Shown here: positions 1 to 8,116 of the stretch, piece by piece
Layout: each line of letters opens with the position of its first letter
Position numbering within the stretch: position 1 is the stretch's first letter
Source of the DNA: a virus
DNA length: 49,938 bases
Reading direction: 5' to 3' (one strand)
Virus record (IMG/VR): IMGVR_UViG_3300021375_000041
Location: 1-49,938 of that record
Made by a program: the position numbers and the translations under genes
Notes under the pieces: model-generated
Seen by the model: only the letters and a program-made list of their open reading frames with translations
What the model was told of the DNA's origin: nothing
Databases searched by the model: none

Positions 1-1314
1 TTCAATGTTAAGCGATGAACTATACCATAATGTACCTTCTGCAAGTGTACCTGTGATTTGTGTTGACTTTGCTTGGTAAGATAATGCTTCCCAAACTGAT
101 GCTGATACTGTAGATGCTGTTAAACCAAACACAGCATGATGTGCCGCTGAAGAAATATTCAACTCTTTACCATCTGTCTTAGTAAAACGAATTTTATTTG
201 TACCAATCTTTTCAACTTTAACGTTTGCTGTATTCAATGCCGCATTTGCCTGCATATCCGTAATAACTGCATCAATTGTGGCAGAACTAAATGTTCTTGT
301 CTCACCTTCGATTATGATACTACCAGTAATTGCTGTAGTACTTGGAAGTACACCTGTAGTAATAACTGATGTAGTTGCACCCGAATGGCGTTTTAGATTA
401 AAATGACCAAAGCCATTTGCCGCTGTGTTGTACATAGCATAAACATCACCTAAAGATGTTAATGTCGCTGATGCTAAATCGTCTGAAGCATATGCTGGAG
501 CCTGAACTGCTGTAAATAAACCTGATGTTGAGTTGTAAACATTTAAGTCTACATCTAACCCGCCGCCTGCAGTCGCTAGACGAACATAAACATCGCCGGC
601 TACTAATGCCGCGCCTGCTGAATTTAATGTTGGTGCAAACATTTTAAATTGGAAGTCACTAGAACCAGTGTCGCCTGCTAAAACCCACGCACTTGCAACT
701 TTTTCATAATATGAAACATTTGCAGTAGATGTTACAACTGCAAAATCGCCTGCTTGGCCAAAGTTGTTCGAAGGAGCCGCAAAGCCACCTGAAATCGCTT
801 CTACGTTTCCTGTTCCTGGTGCATCGTGTAAAACTGAAACTGTTTGGGCTGCCCAAGCAGTACCTGACCACTTAAACATTCCGAAATCTGATTTCGAAGT
901 ATTGTGCCAATATGTACCGTTAGTGATAACACCTGCTGGTGCTGTACTTGATGCTTCTAGTTCTGACAAATCAACGTCTGCACGAATAATGTATGCGTTG
1001 TTTGACACTCCTAGATATTGGTATGCCGCTAATAGTCCGTATTCACTTGTTTCTGAACCTTGAACAACTGAACCGCCAACTTCATAAAATTTTGGTTCGC
1101 CGAATGTTTCGACCAACTCTCTCTGAGATGATACTAAGTAGGCAACTCCTGCGTTTGCTGGTTTAGTACCAGACGCGGTTGCACTTCCTGATGCATCTGC
1201 TTTGTTACTTGCTGTCGCAATAACTAATAATGGTAGGGTACCTTGCGTGGCTGCCGCATATTGCGACTCGTCACTAACTGTTACTGATACACCCGGTGAT
1301 ACTAATGTAGCCAT
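1..1314 (-). CDS. 18: Tail sheath protein gp18, C-terminus beyond window
   Basis: Contractile tail sheath subunit that forms the outer tail cylinder of T4-type myoviruses. The translation starts MATLVSPGVSVTVSDESQY, the characteristic N-terminus of marine gp18 proteins, and stays open for 438 codons to the left window edge, so the C-terminal part is missing. The start is fixed by AGGAGAAA just upstream of the ATG. A TTGACT-N17-TATATT promoter and a CTAAATAGT late-type motif overlap upstream. Neighbouring dNMP kinase and neck genes lie upstream on the same strand. Family assignment is firm; full length cannot be judged. Confidence 0.93.
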   Translation of the reverse strand, partial: MATLVSPGVSVTVSDESQYAAATQGTLPLLVIATASNKADASGSATASGTKPANAGVAYLVSSQRELVETFGEPKFYEVGGSVVQGSETSEYGLLAAYQYLGVSNNAYIIRADVDLSELEASSTAPAGVITNGTYWHNTSKSDFGMFKWSGTAWAAQTVSVLHDAPGTGNVEAISGGFAAPSNNFGQAGDFAVVTSTANVSYYEKVASAWVLAGDTGSSDFQFKMFAPTLNSAGAALVAGDVYVRLATAGGGLDVDLNVYNSTSGLFTAVQAPAYASDDLASATLTSLGDVYAMYNTAANGFGHFNLKRHSGATTSVITTGVLPSTTAITGSIIIEGETRTFSSATIDAVITDMQANAALNTANVKVEKIGTNKIRFTKTDGKELNISSAAHHAVFGLTASTVSASVWEALSYQAKSTQITGTLAEGTLWYSSSLNIE

Positions 1315-1351
1315 AGTATTTTCTCCTTGGTTGATTTAATTACTAATAGTA

Positions 1352-1380
1352 AATATATTTCACTACTACTATTTAGTCAA
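1352..1380 (-). promoter_or_regulatory. Composite promoter of gp18
   Basis: On the minus strand TTGACT (1375-1380), 17 bp and TATATT (1352-1357) form a sigma70-like promoter. A CTAAATAGT motif (1368-1376), related to the late motif found elsewhere in the window, overlaps the -35 box. This would allow both host-polymerase and gp55-dependent transcription of the sheath gene. Confidence 0.45.
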
Positions 1381-1411
1381 AAACACGAAAAAACACTGTT
1401 TTAAGAGTTAA

Positions 1412-2047
1412 CTACGTAGACAACCTATCCGAAACTTTACTATATAATTTCTCTATAGTATCATTGTTATAAAGTATAAAATTGAACTCGTCATTAGTTC
1501 CTATCCATCTCCATTCGCTTTGATGTACATCGGGATAGGTACTTCTCATTAAGTTTGAGCCAGTAGTGTTGTCGAGTATCGCAGTTCCCCACCACTCTGG
1601 TAGTTCGCCTCTTCTGACATTCCAAACTTCACCACCTAAATCTTTAATGATTTTTATCTCATTAGCAAATCGTACATCAGGTACAATGTAATTGGTTTGA
1701 GGGTTATTGATAATTTCTTGTTTTACTAGACTAACCCAGATGCCATCATAAAAGCCATTACGCATACAATCAGTGCCGAACTCTTGTAGTACAAGTCTAG
1801 GAGTAATCTCTCTGCCAGTTTCATTAGTCCAAAAATCATCAACAGTTTCACGCCATTCTCTGCTTTCTACTGTATCACCTTCTAACATAGCACGGTCCCA
1901 ACCGAATACAGTTGCAACTCCATCTTTAAGTTTATCTGCAAAACTCAACTTAATGTAATTATGTTTTTCGACTAGGGTGTCGGCGACTGTGCCTTTACCT
2001 GAACTGATTAGTCCTGTAATACCGATTATCATTTGTTCTTTTCTCAT
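1412..2047 (-). CDS. 1: Deoxynucleoside monophosphate kinase (gp1-like)
   Basis: dNMP kinase, which phosphorylates deoxynucleoside monophosphates for phage DNA synthesis. The P-loop GITGLISSGKGT lies near the N-terminus, followed by the substrate-side stretch TPRLVLQEFGTDCMR and VPDVRFANE, all usual for T4 gp1-type kinases; length (206-211 aa) is slightly below T4 gp1. The upstream ATG at 2047 has almost no leader given the promoter at 2063-2092. An in-frame ATG at 2032 (MIIGITG...), behind GAGAAAAG, is an equally good or better start. It has its own sigma70 promoter, consistent with early expression, although it sits among late structural genes. Confidence 0.88.
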   Translation of the reverse strand: MRKEQMIIGITGLISSGKGTVADTLVEKHNYIKLSFADKLKDGVATVFGWDRAMLEGDTVESREWRETVDDFWTNETGREITPRLVLQEFGTDCMRNGFYDGIWVSLVKQEIINNPQTNYIVPDVRFANEIKIIKDLGGEVWNVRRGELPEWWGTAILDNTTGSNLMRSTYPDVHQSEWRWIGTNDEFNFILYNNDTIEKLYSKVSDRLST

Positions 2048-2062
2048 TTTGTAATATTTTAT

Positions 2063-2092
2063 TATATCACAAAAAATGACTGGTTGTCAACC
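2063..2092 (-). promoter_or_regulatory. Sigma70-type early promoter of gp1
   Basis: Minus strand TTGACA (2087-2092), 18 bp spacer and TATAAT (2063-2068) preceded by TGA, an extended -10. Both hexamers are perfect consensus. The -35 overlaps the last codons of the DUF1289 gene. Confidence 0.8.
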
Positions 2093-2275
2093 GTTTTCTG
2101 AGGTTATATCTCTGGTTTTTAAATCTTTTAGAATGGCATCTTTCATATCATCAGTATAATCAAGCCAATCGAATATTTCGTTCATATGACGTTTACATCC
2201 GATACAGAAGTTTTTCTCGTTATACTTGCATATGCTTACACAAGGACTTTTAGTGTTGAGTGGATGAAAAGCCAC
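2087..2275 (-). CDS. DUF1289 small cysteine protein
   Basis: A 62-aa protein with four cysteines spaced C12-x3-C16-x7-C24-x2-C27 and the sequence CIGCKRHMNEIFDW, the signature of the DUF1289 family, small probably metal-binding proteins common in proteobacteria and their phages. Biochemical function is unknown. The start is GTG at 2275, two bases after the gp13 stop codon (TAACAGTG), so translation is probably coupled to gp13. Its 3' end carries the -35 box of the gp1 promoter. Confidence 0.75.
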   Translation of the reverse strand: MAFHPLNTKSPCVSICKYNEKNFCIGCKRHMNEIFDWLDYTDDMKDAILKDLKTRDITSENG

Positions 2276-2277
2276 TG

Positions 2278-3030
2278 TTAGCCAATCATAACACCTAGTG
2301 GTGCTGAACCATCAATGTACAGTTTCAATTCTGTTTCTAATTTCTCTATATCTGCCGCGGCATCTGCTTTTAAGACATCACCGTTTAATGAAACTCCTCC
2401 TTGTGCGCCAGGAAGTGTAGCGAATTTAGAACGGGCTTCACCAATCATTTTCTTACAATATGCTAATGAGTAATCTCTCATCCAAGATTTTAAGTAAGGG
2501 TCTACTAGTAATTGGTCATCCGGTCTTTCTAAGTAAACGTGAAGAAGAACTGTTTCATCTGCTCTCATTTTTCTTAGAAGTTTAATTTTCTTAGTAGCAG
2601 GATTCCAGATAAATTGAATATCAGTTGCCGCAACTCTGTTTAGAGTTTCACGGTACTGAGAGAATAATTCGTATGTTGAAATACCGCCAACATGGTTGTT
2701 CATAAAGAAATATGAATTTGCATATGCTAATTCAAATGGGTCCATATCAACACCAGAAGATATGCCGTGTCCGAATGAACGATGATGTATCTTCTTTACT
2801 TCTGTTATTTCTTTAGGAAGTGAGTATTCATCTACTTCTTTTTTAAGTATAATAGTATAGAAGTCTTCTTCTACTGCATTCTCTGAGCGTTGTCTAATCT
2901 TATCTAAAGCAATATCAATTGCAAGGTCATAGTGTTCTGGGTCTAGTTCGATGTCAACCATACCGTCACCAAGTAACAGTCTAATCTGTTTAATTACATC
3001 ATTTTTTATCTTATTGCGTTGTTTTGCCAT
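2278..3030 (-). CDS. 13: Neck protein gp13
   Basis: Head-completion/neck protein that together with gp14 closes the portal vertex and joins head to tail. The 250-aa product begins MAKQRNKIKNDVIKQIRLLL, followed by DGMVDIELDPEHYDLAIDIAL, which I recognise as the N-terminus of marine T4-like gp13; it is shorter than T4 gp13 (309 aa). A GAGGG ribosome-binding site precedes the ATG, and a GATAAATAC late motif lies 42 bp upstream, overlapping the stop codon of the preceding gene. Its partner gp14 is about 2 kb away on the opposite strand. Confidence 0.75.
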   Translation of the reverse strand: MAKQRNKIKNDVIKQIRLLLGDGMVDIELDPEHYDLAIDIALDKIRQRSENAVEEDFYTIILKKEVDEYSLPKEITEVKKIHHRSFGHGISSGVDMDPFELAYANSYFFMNNHVGGISTYELFSQYRETLNRVAATDIQFIWNPATKKIKLLRKMRADETVLLHVYLERPDDQLLVDPYLKSWMRDYSLAYCKKMIGEARSKFATLPGAQGGVSLNGDVLKADAAADIEKLETELKLYIDGSAPLGVMIG

Positions 3031-3071
3031 TGTTGACCCTCAAATACATTTACAGTAAACTACTTATAACA

Positions 3072-3080
3072 GTATTTATC
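3072..3080 (-). promoter_or_regulatory. Late promoter motif before gp13
   Basis: GATAAATAC on the minus strand, matching the T4 late consensus TATAAATA in its core. It overlaps the stop codon of the upstream 436-aa gene and sits 42 bp before the gp13 start. Confidence 0.65.
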
Positions 3081-4344
3081 AAAAAACTTTGATAATCAAA
3101 CTATGGTCATTAAATCTGCCGTTCATTTTAACTTCAACACTATTAATAGCACTGAACTCCTTCTGGAATGAACGTTTTGCTATTTTCTTAAACGTTGCTA
3201 ACTGGTCGATTGGCTTTCGTAACGTCTTTTGGACGCTGGTATCTGGGTCATACCCTTGAATAGTTGTACCTTTAACACTAAGTCCAGAGCCATCTCTACC
3301 CATTCCTGTTGGGTCTACATTCTGAGCGTGGTATACTCCAAGTTTTCTTGTCTTGGAATTATATACTATGGCAATATTTGCCCCTACTAAGTCTGCTGGA
3401 TTGACACTAATTGATTTTGTTTCTGGATGATGGTCTAAATATTTAAACTTACTGACTTGCTTTTCAGCACTGACTATCTTCTTCTTACGAGGCTTTCTTG
3501 TCACTTTGCCCTTTAATACGATATTATCACACGCATCCATAATAGTCTTGTACATCTTAAACTGGTTCTTTATGATATTTTTAGATAAATGCGAATAACC
3601 CTCTTTGAGTTGCTCGTGTAAATCTTTTTCAAGTTCATTCATTTTTTTAGTACTAGGAGGATTAACAAGTTCTGCAAAATCATCATATGCTGGCTTGTAT
3701 ATTGATGCGATTATTTTAGCGTGATTTGGTTTAGCCCCAACAATCAATAACATTCTCTGAGGGTCGAAACTGGATAGCATTGTTGTTGTGCCATCGTACT
3801 CTTCGACAAATTCATCTATCTCATCTGACATTTCTAACGATTTGTTGAATAGAAGTTGTTGAATAGATGGCTTATACTTTTTGTCTTCTATAGTATTCTC
3901 TGCCCTTTGCTCTTCTTTGATTGTTTTGCCATAAGCAACAATTTCTTCTATTTGTTGTTTAACAATATCCGAAGCATCACGCAAAGATGTTGCTGAAACT
4001 CCATCTAATGTATCTAAATATTCAGAAATACCGTCATGGTTTTCTGGCATACCTTTTGACAATGCTCTCACATAGCCGGCAAGAGTGCTTTTAGTTCGCC
4101 AATCCTCGGCTGCTTTATATGATTTTATATCTTCGTTAGAATAACCATTTGTTTTCATATAGTCAACAACCCAAGGAATAAAATCTTTTGATTTATGATA
4201 GTAACTATAGAAGTACGGAGTTCTTCCTCGTTCTCTGTAATACTTCTCTGCTGTCCATGTATCTGAGCCTTCCCAAGTTGGTTCTGTGCCGGTGATTGAT
4301 TCATCACTAAATGGATTTTTATTTTTTGCTTTGCTTTTTCTCAT
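3079..4344 (-). CDS. Unknown 421-aa protein of the neck region
   Basis: I do not recognise a catalytic family. The protein is hydrophilic, lysine-rich and largely helical. A basic stretch (KVTRKPRKKK) lies near the middle, and a C-terminal beta-rich part (NPADLVGANIAIVYNSKTRK) looks like a small folded domain. The reading frame extends upstream to a TTG at 4389, but that codon lies about 5 nt from the predicted transcription start (promoter 4401-4429), so the in-frame ATG at 4344 or GTG at 4359 is more likely; neither has a strong Shine-Dalgarno sequence. A dedicated sigma70 promoter suggests early rather than late expression. Its stop codon overlaps the gp13 late promoter. Confidence 0.6.
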   Translation of the reverse strand: MRKSKAKNKNPFSDESITGTEPTWEGSDTWTAEKYYRERGRTPYFYSYYHKSKDFIPWVVDYMKTNGYSNEDIKSYKAAEDWRTKSTLAGYVRALSKGMPENHDGISEYLDTLDGVSATSLRDASDIVKQQIEEIVAYGKTIKEEQRAENTIEDKKYKPSIQQLLFNKSLEMSDEIDEFVEEYDGTTTMLSSFDPQRMLLIVGAKPNHAKIIASIYKPAYDDFAELVNPPSTKKMNELEKDLHEQLKEGYSHLSKNIIKNQFKMYKTIMDACDNIVLKGKVTRKPRKKKIVSAEKQVSKFKYLDHHPETKSISVNPADLVGANIAIVYNSKTRKLGVYHAQNVDPTGMGRDGSGLSVKGTTIQGYDPDTSVQKTLRKPIDQLATFKKIAKRSFQKEFSAINSVEVKMNGRFNDHSLIIKVF

Positions 4345-4400
4345 TGTTTTTGCTGTCACGTTTTGCTCATCTTTACTTTTATATATCAATAATTAATATT

Positions 4401-4429
4401 ACTATACATCACAACGGGCGATTTGTCAA
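4401..4429 (-). promoter_or_regulatory. Sigma70-type early promoter of the 436-codon ORF
   Basis: Minus strand TTGACA (4424-4429), 17 bp, TATAGT (4401-4406). It lies in the 48-bp gap after the dioxygenase stop codon, so the downstream gene has its own start of transcription. Confidence 0.7.
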
Positions 4430-4437
4430 GTTTTCCG

Positions 4438-5139
4438 TCATTTTTTTAATTTACGGGCTGTTTTAGTGTTCTGGTCAAGTTCTCTAATTCTTTTTAAGAT
4501 ATTGACATCAAGTGCATTTATCAGTAAAGCACTTCTAAAATTCTCACTCTTATTTGGCATCGTACTGTGTAAAGTTCTTGCATTATACATCAGTGCATCG
4601 CCAGGATTTGAAACAAATTGAAATCCATCATTAACTAACATCTCATCATAGTCACTCTGATTCTCTTCTATATCTTTATAATAATACATTTCACTGTGTG
4701 AGCCGGGAAGAACACAAGTTGCTCCGTTTTCAAGTGTAAACTTATCTAATGGTATTATACATTGTATGCCAAACACTTCATCATTTGATATACGAGCATA
4801 CTCTTCAAATCTATAAGGAGTATCAATATGTGCCCTAATCTTTGAACTTGCTGGCCTTGTTGTAATACAATCTACTACATGAATATCCCATTCTTTTCCT
4901 TGAAAGAAAGTATCAATGTATCTACTTAAGTTATCTACGATGGGCTGCCACATCTCTCTTGGTGGCACTCTAGTCCACCAGACATTGTATTCTCTACCTT
5001 TACGATGTTTCCCGTAGTATTCCCCATTTACAGCGTTACCACGATGTATGTTGTCTGGGTTCATTGCCCACATTTTAAACTGTTTAACAGTAAAAGGAGA
5101 AATTAACTCTTTTACTGATAAGTATCCTTGATTTTGCAT
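4438..5139 (-). CDS. PhyH-type 2-oxoglutarate/Fe(II) dioxygenase
   Basis: Non-haem iron oxygenase of the phytanoyl-CoA dioxygenase (PhyH) superfamily. The metal ligands are readable: H104-x-D106 in AHIDTPYR and the distal H191 in TLHSTMPNKS, with R202 in the position that binds 2-oxoglutarate; NGATCVLPGSH is the typical strand-turn of the family. The substrate is unknown; phage members are often suspected to modify DNA, protein or small molecules, but nothing here decides. Length 233 aa is normal. A late TATAAATA motif lies about 22 bp upstream of the ATG, so it is probably made late with the virion proteins. Confidence 0.78.
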   Translation of the reverse strand: MQNQGYLSVKELISPFTVKQFKMWAMNPDNIHRGNAVNGEYYGKHRKGREYNVWWTRVPPREMWQPIVDNLSRYIDTFFQGKEWDIHVVDCITTRPASSKIRAHIDTPYRFEEYARISNDEVFGIQCIIPLDKFTLENGATCVLPGSHSEMYYYKDIEENQSDYDEMLVNDGFQFVSNPGDALMYNARTLHSTMPNKSENFRSALLINALDVNILKRIRELDQNTKTARKLKK

Positions 5140-5160
5140 TTATATACCTTCCTAAAACTT

Positions 5161-5168
5161 TATTTATA
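5161..5168 (-). promoter_or_regulatory. Late promoter motif before the dioxygenase
   Basis: Exact TATAAATA on the minus strand, just upstream of the dioxygenase start; it is back-to-back with the plus-strand late motif at 5197. Confidence 0.55.
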
Positions 5169-5196
5169 ATATTCAAATTATATTACTATATTATAT

Positions 5197-5205
5197 GATA
5201 AATAC
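5197..5205 (+). promoter_or_regulatory. Late promoter motif before gp14
   Basis: GATAAATAC on the plus strand, 33 bp upstream of the gp14 ATG, with the GGAGA ribosome-binding site between. It probably drives gp14-gp15-Nudix. Confidence 0.65.
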
Positions 5206-5237
5206 AGTAAGAAGTCAAATTATGGAGAAAAATAGTT

Positions 5238-6245
5238 ATGGCAAGACTTAGCCTATGGAATCCTAAAAAGGGTAACGATTATAAATTTGTTGACAAAACA
5301 GTCAAAGCACACTTTGACCACGGTGGAACATCTCTTCTAATTCATAAGTATGTTGGCTCACAAGATAAGACTGCCGCAGACTATGACCCTGCAAACCCGG
5401 CAATACAAGATTTACTATTCTTAGAAAACCGTGATAGAAAGTATGATGCTGATGTGTATGACCTTAGAGGAGTTTATACTGTATCTGACCAAGATTTTGA
5501 ATTATCACAGTTCGGCATGTTTCTAGGCAATGACCAACAAGTATTCACTTTACATCTAAACGAAATGGTTAATCAACTAGGTCGTAAAATTATGACTGGT
5601 GATGTAATCGAATTGCCTCATATGCGTGAAGATATGATGCTAGAAGGCAACGATGGTGAAGACCCAGATGCAGTCAATCAATATTGGGTTGTACAAGAAG
5701 CAACAAAAGACGCAGGCGGCTTTGATGCTGGTTGGTGGCCACATATTTGGCGTGTTCGTTGTAAACAACTACAAGATACACAAGAGTACTCTGATATTCT
5801 TGGTACTGGTGAAGAAGCGTCAGATTTGAAGAATATCTTATCAACCTACAATAAAGAACTTCAAATCACTGATGCTGTCGTACAAGAAGCGGCCGATAAT
5901 GTCCCTGGAAAATACTGGGACTACAGAACAAACAATCTACAGTATGCAACACAGTCAAATCACCCAGATGATGTGGATTATGCCACAGTAGCATACGGAA
6001 AAGAATTTCCAAATTCTCCAGCAACGGACTCATATTTCTTAAGAACAGATTATACACCATCGAGGTTATTTCAATATAGAGATAGTAAGTGGTACAGAAT
6101 TAACGATGATGATGGAGCGTGGGAAGTAGGACACGCATTACATAATCAATTTATTAACAATAGTGGAACAGTAAAATTAGATGACGGAACTACTATTACA
6201 TCAAAAGTCAATCTGTCAAAAGCAGTGAGACCAAAGGTAGACTAA
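5238..6245 (+). CDS. 14: Neck protein gp14
   Basis: Neck protein that works with gp13 to form the head-tail connector. The 335-aa translation starts MARLSLWNPKKGNDYKFVDK and contains the gp14-like core DADVYDLRGVYTVSDQDFEL, followed by a stretch GRKIMTGDVIELPHMREDM, a pattern shared by T4-type gp14 proteins; T4 gp14 is 256 aa, so this version is longer. GGAGA lies 9 bases before the ATG. It is followed by gp15 after one base, the same gene order as in T4 (13-14-15), although gp13 is here on the other strand. Confidence 0.8.
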   Translation: MARLSLWNPKKGNDYKFVDKTVKAHFDHGGTSLLIHKYVGSQDKTAADYDPANPAIQDLLFLENRDRKYDADVYDLRGVYTVSDQDFELSQFGMFLGNDQQVFTLHLNEMVNQLGRKIMTGDVIELPHMREDMMLEGNDGEDPDAVNQYWVVQEATKDAGGFDAGWWPHIWRVRCKQLQDTQEYSDILGTGEEASDLKNILSTYNKELQITDAVVQEAADNVPGKYWDYRTNNLQYATQSNHPDDVDYATVAYGKEFPNSPATDSYFLRTDYTPSRLFQYRDSKWYRINDDDGAWEVGHALHNQFINNSGTVKLDDGTTITSKVNLSKAVRPKVD

Positions 6246-6246
6246 T

Positions 6247-7623
6247 ATGGCACAAAATCATTTCTATGACAATCAGATTCGAAGATACATTCTACAATTT
6301 ATTAGAATGTTTAGTGGCTTTACAGTTAAAACTGGAAAGAAAATGAATGATGGGACAACTGATTATTATATCAGAGTACCATCCAGATATGGAGATGTGT
6401 CTCGTATGGCGGCAACTATTCTCAAAGGTAACTCTGAGAACGTAGTAAACTCTGCACCGTTCATTGCGGCACATGTTCAAAGTTTACAACCAGATAGACA
6501 AAGACTACAAGAACCATTTTTCAATGACGCTGTAAGTGTCAATGAAAGAAAATTTGATGATGGTTCAAACTCTTATACAAGTGAACCGGGCAACAAATAT
6601 AGTGTAAAACGATTAATGCCAGTTCCTTACTTACTGAATATGCAAGTAGACATATGGACTTCGAATACAGACCAAAAATTACAACTACTTGAACAAATCT
6701 TAGTATTGTTTAATCCAGCATTAGAAATACAGCACAATGATAATCCAGTAGACTGGACAACTATCACAGTAGTAGAAATGACTGACTTACAATGGACAAG
6801 CAGAGGAATACCAGCAGGAATTGAAGACCAGATTGATATCGCAACGATGATATTCCAAATTCCTATTTGGATTAATCCACCTGCACAAGTAACAAGACAA
6901 AATGTAGTTAGAAATATTATCAATAATATATACACATACAACGATTTAGACACACTTGATTATGACCCAGATGCATTTGAATTCTTTGCTGACTTAAAAG
7001 CACAATCAAGTGTCATTGTGACACCAAACAATTACGCACTGAGAGTTTATAAAAATGCAGGAACAGTAGTATGTAGTCCATATGCAAATGGAAATTACGA
7101 TGCTAGTATTCCGTGGGCAACTGTTCTTAAAGATTATGGCACTTTAGATAGTGGAGTTTCAAGGCTTAGACTAAAGTATCATGGCGAAGTAGAAGACTTG
7201 AATGCGGATGTGATTGGAACACTTGCGACTACTAGTGATGTAACAACATTGGCATTTACAATAGACCCTGCTACTCTACCAACAAACACAGTAACTTCTG
7301 TAGATAGAATTATTAATGCCTCTACAGCAAAACCAGGATTTAATAGTGTTCCAAATGTCGCAAATGGACAAAGATATCTAACCTTAGATTCTGCTGATAG
7401 TAGTAGTGTTTGGGGAATAGCAATTGATGCCAATGATATTTTAGAATATAACGGAACAGAGTGGGTAAAAAGTTTTGATGCTAGTGCAAATGTTACCCGT
7501 GAATATGTAACAAACACAACAACATCTCAGCAGTTTAAGTTTGAGAAAGGCGAATGGACTGACACATATCAAGGAATATATGAAGGTGGATATTGGAGGC
7601 TAGAACTAGTAACTACTCCGTAA
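6247..7623 (+). CDS. 15: Tail sheath stabiliser / tail completion protein gp15
   Basis: gp15 caps the finished tail and connects it to the neck. The N-terminus (FYDNQIRRYILQFIRMFSGF, then a short IRVPSRYGD stretch) and the stretches PVPYLLNMQVDIWTSNTDQK and IFQIPIWINPPAQVTRQNVV match the gp15 layout: an alpha/beta N-terminal half containing a strand-rich 'R-V-P' motif and the conserved QILVLFNP segment. At 458 aa it is much longer than T4 gp15 (272 aa); the extra C-terminal part (from about residue 230) is beta-rich and repetitive, like an appended decoration domain. It begins one base after gp14, and its stop overlaps the next ATG (TAATG). Confidence 0.82.
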   Translation: MAQNHFYDNQIRRYILQFIRMFSGFTVKTGKKMNDGTTDYYIRVPSRYGDVSRMAATILKGNSENVVNSAPFIAAHVQSLQPDRQRLQEPFFNDAVSVNERKFDDGSNSYTSEPGNKYSVKRLMPVPYLLNMQVDIWTSNTDQKLQLLEQILVLFNPALEIQHNDNPVDWTTITVVEMTDLQWTSRGIPAGIEDQIDIATMIFQIPIWINPPAQVTRQNVVRNIINNIYTYNDLDTLDYDPDAFEFFADLKAQSSVIVTPNNYALRVYKNAGTVVCSPYANGNYDASIPWATVLKDYGTLDSGVSRLRLKYHGEVEDLNADVIGTLATTSDVTTLAFTIDPATLPTNTVTSVDRIINASTAKPGFNSVPNVANGQRYLTLDSADSSSVWGIAIDANDILEYNGTEWVKSFDASANVTREYVTNTTTSQQFKFEKGEWTDTYQGIYEGGYWRLELVTTP

Positions 7624-8060
7624 TGAAAGAAAACAGGATAAGAGCATCTGGCGGATGCATAATAGCAAAAGACACAGGCCGTATACTTCTACAACAACGA
7701 ACATTAAACGGTTCATTTCCTAGAAACTGGGGATTCTTTGGCGGTAAAGTCGAAGATAATGAGAACGTGTCTCAAGCACTATTAAGAGAATTATCTGAAG
7801 AAATTGATTTAAATACCGAAAACGATGTTATTAAGATATATCCATTAGACCAATATCACACAAGAAAAGGAGAATTTAGTTACTATTCTTTTGTTATATT
7901 AGTTGAAAAAGAATTCATACCCAAAACAAACCATGAAACAGGTGGATACGCTTGGGTCGAAACAAACTATATACCTAAACCGTTGCATCCTGGAACTAGA
8001 CGCACCCTTTTTCGTAAGAAAAAACTAAAGATTATAAAAGACATTATATCGTCACTTTGA
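7623..8060 (+). CDS. Nudix hydrolase
   Basis: Pyrophosphohydrolase of the Nudix fold acting on a nucleoside diphosphate linked to another moiety; the substrate cannot be predicted. The Nudix box runs from G41 to L63 (G-x5-E-x7-RE-L-x-EE), with R55-E56 and E59-E60 intact; the final Gly of the consensus is Asp. Length 145 aa is typical. An upstream in-frame TTG (7593) exists, but the ATG at 7623 that overlaps the gp15 stop codon (TAATG) fits both the family N-terminus and translational coupling. Position behind gp15 suggests late co-transcription, although Nudix enzymes of other phages are often early. Confidence 0.85.
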   Translation: MKENRIRASGGCIIAKDTGRILLQQRTLNGSFPRNWGFFGGKVEDNENVSQALLRELSEEIDLNTENDVIKIYPLDQYHTRKGEFSYYSFVILVEKEFIPKTNHETGGYAWVETNYIPKPLHPGTRRTLFRKKKLKIIKDIISSL

Positions 8061-8076
8061 TATTATCAGATTCATC

Positions 8077-8084
8077 CTAAATAC
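8077..8084 (+). promoter_or_regulatory. Late-type promoter motif before the 233-aa gene
   Basis: CTAAATAC on the plus strand, the same variant seen before the membrane protein at 33886. A start 6-8 bases downstream would place the 5' end of the mRNA at about 8091, directly at the purine-rich region that the minus-strand RNA at 33917-34095 can pair with. Confidence 0.5.
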
Positions 8085-8092
8085 TAGTATAA

Positions 8093-8112
8093 GAGAGAGG
8101 GTTTGGAGGAGA
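8093..8112 (+). promoter_or_regulatory. Ribosome-binding region, predicted antisense-RNA target
   Basis: Purine tract GAGAGAGG-G-TTT-GGAGGAGA that includes the Shine-Dalgarno sequence GGAGGA of the GTG start at 8117. It is complementary to the apical loop of the minus-strand RNA at 33917-34095: 8 pairs, one bulged G, 3 pairs, one G-U, 7 pairs. Confidence 0.5.
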
Positions 8113-8116
8113 TATA

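Noticed and set aside
7593-7623. Upstream TTG start for the Nudix hydrolase
   Set aside because: The ATG that overlaps the gp15 stop fits family N-termini better; the GGAGG nearby lies within the gp15 reading frame and too far from the ATG to decide.
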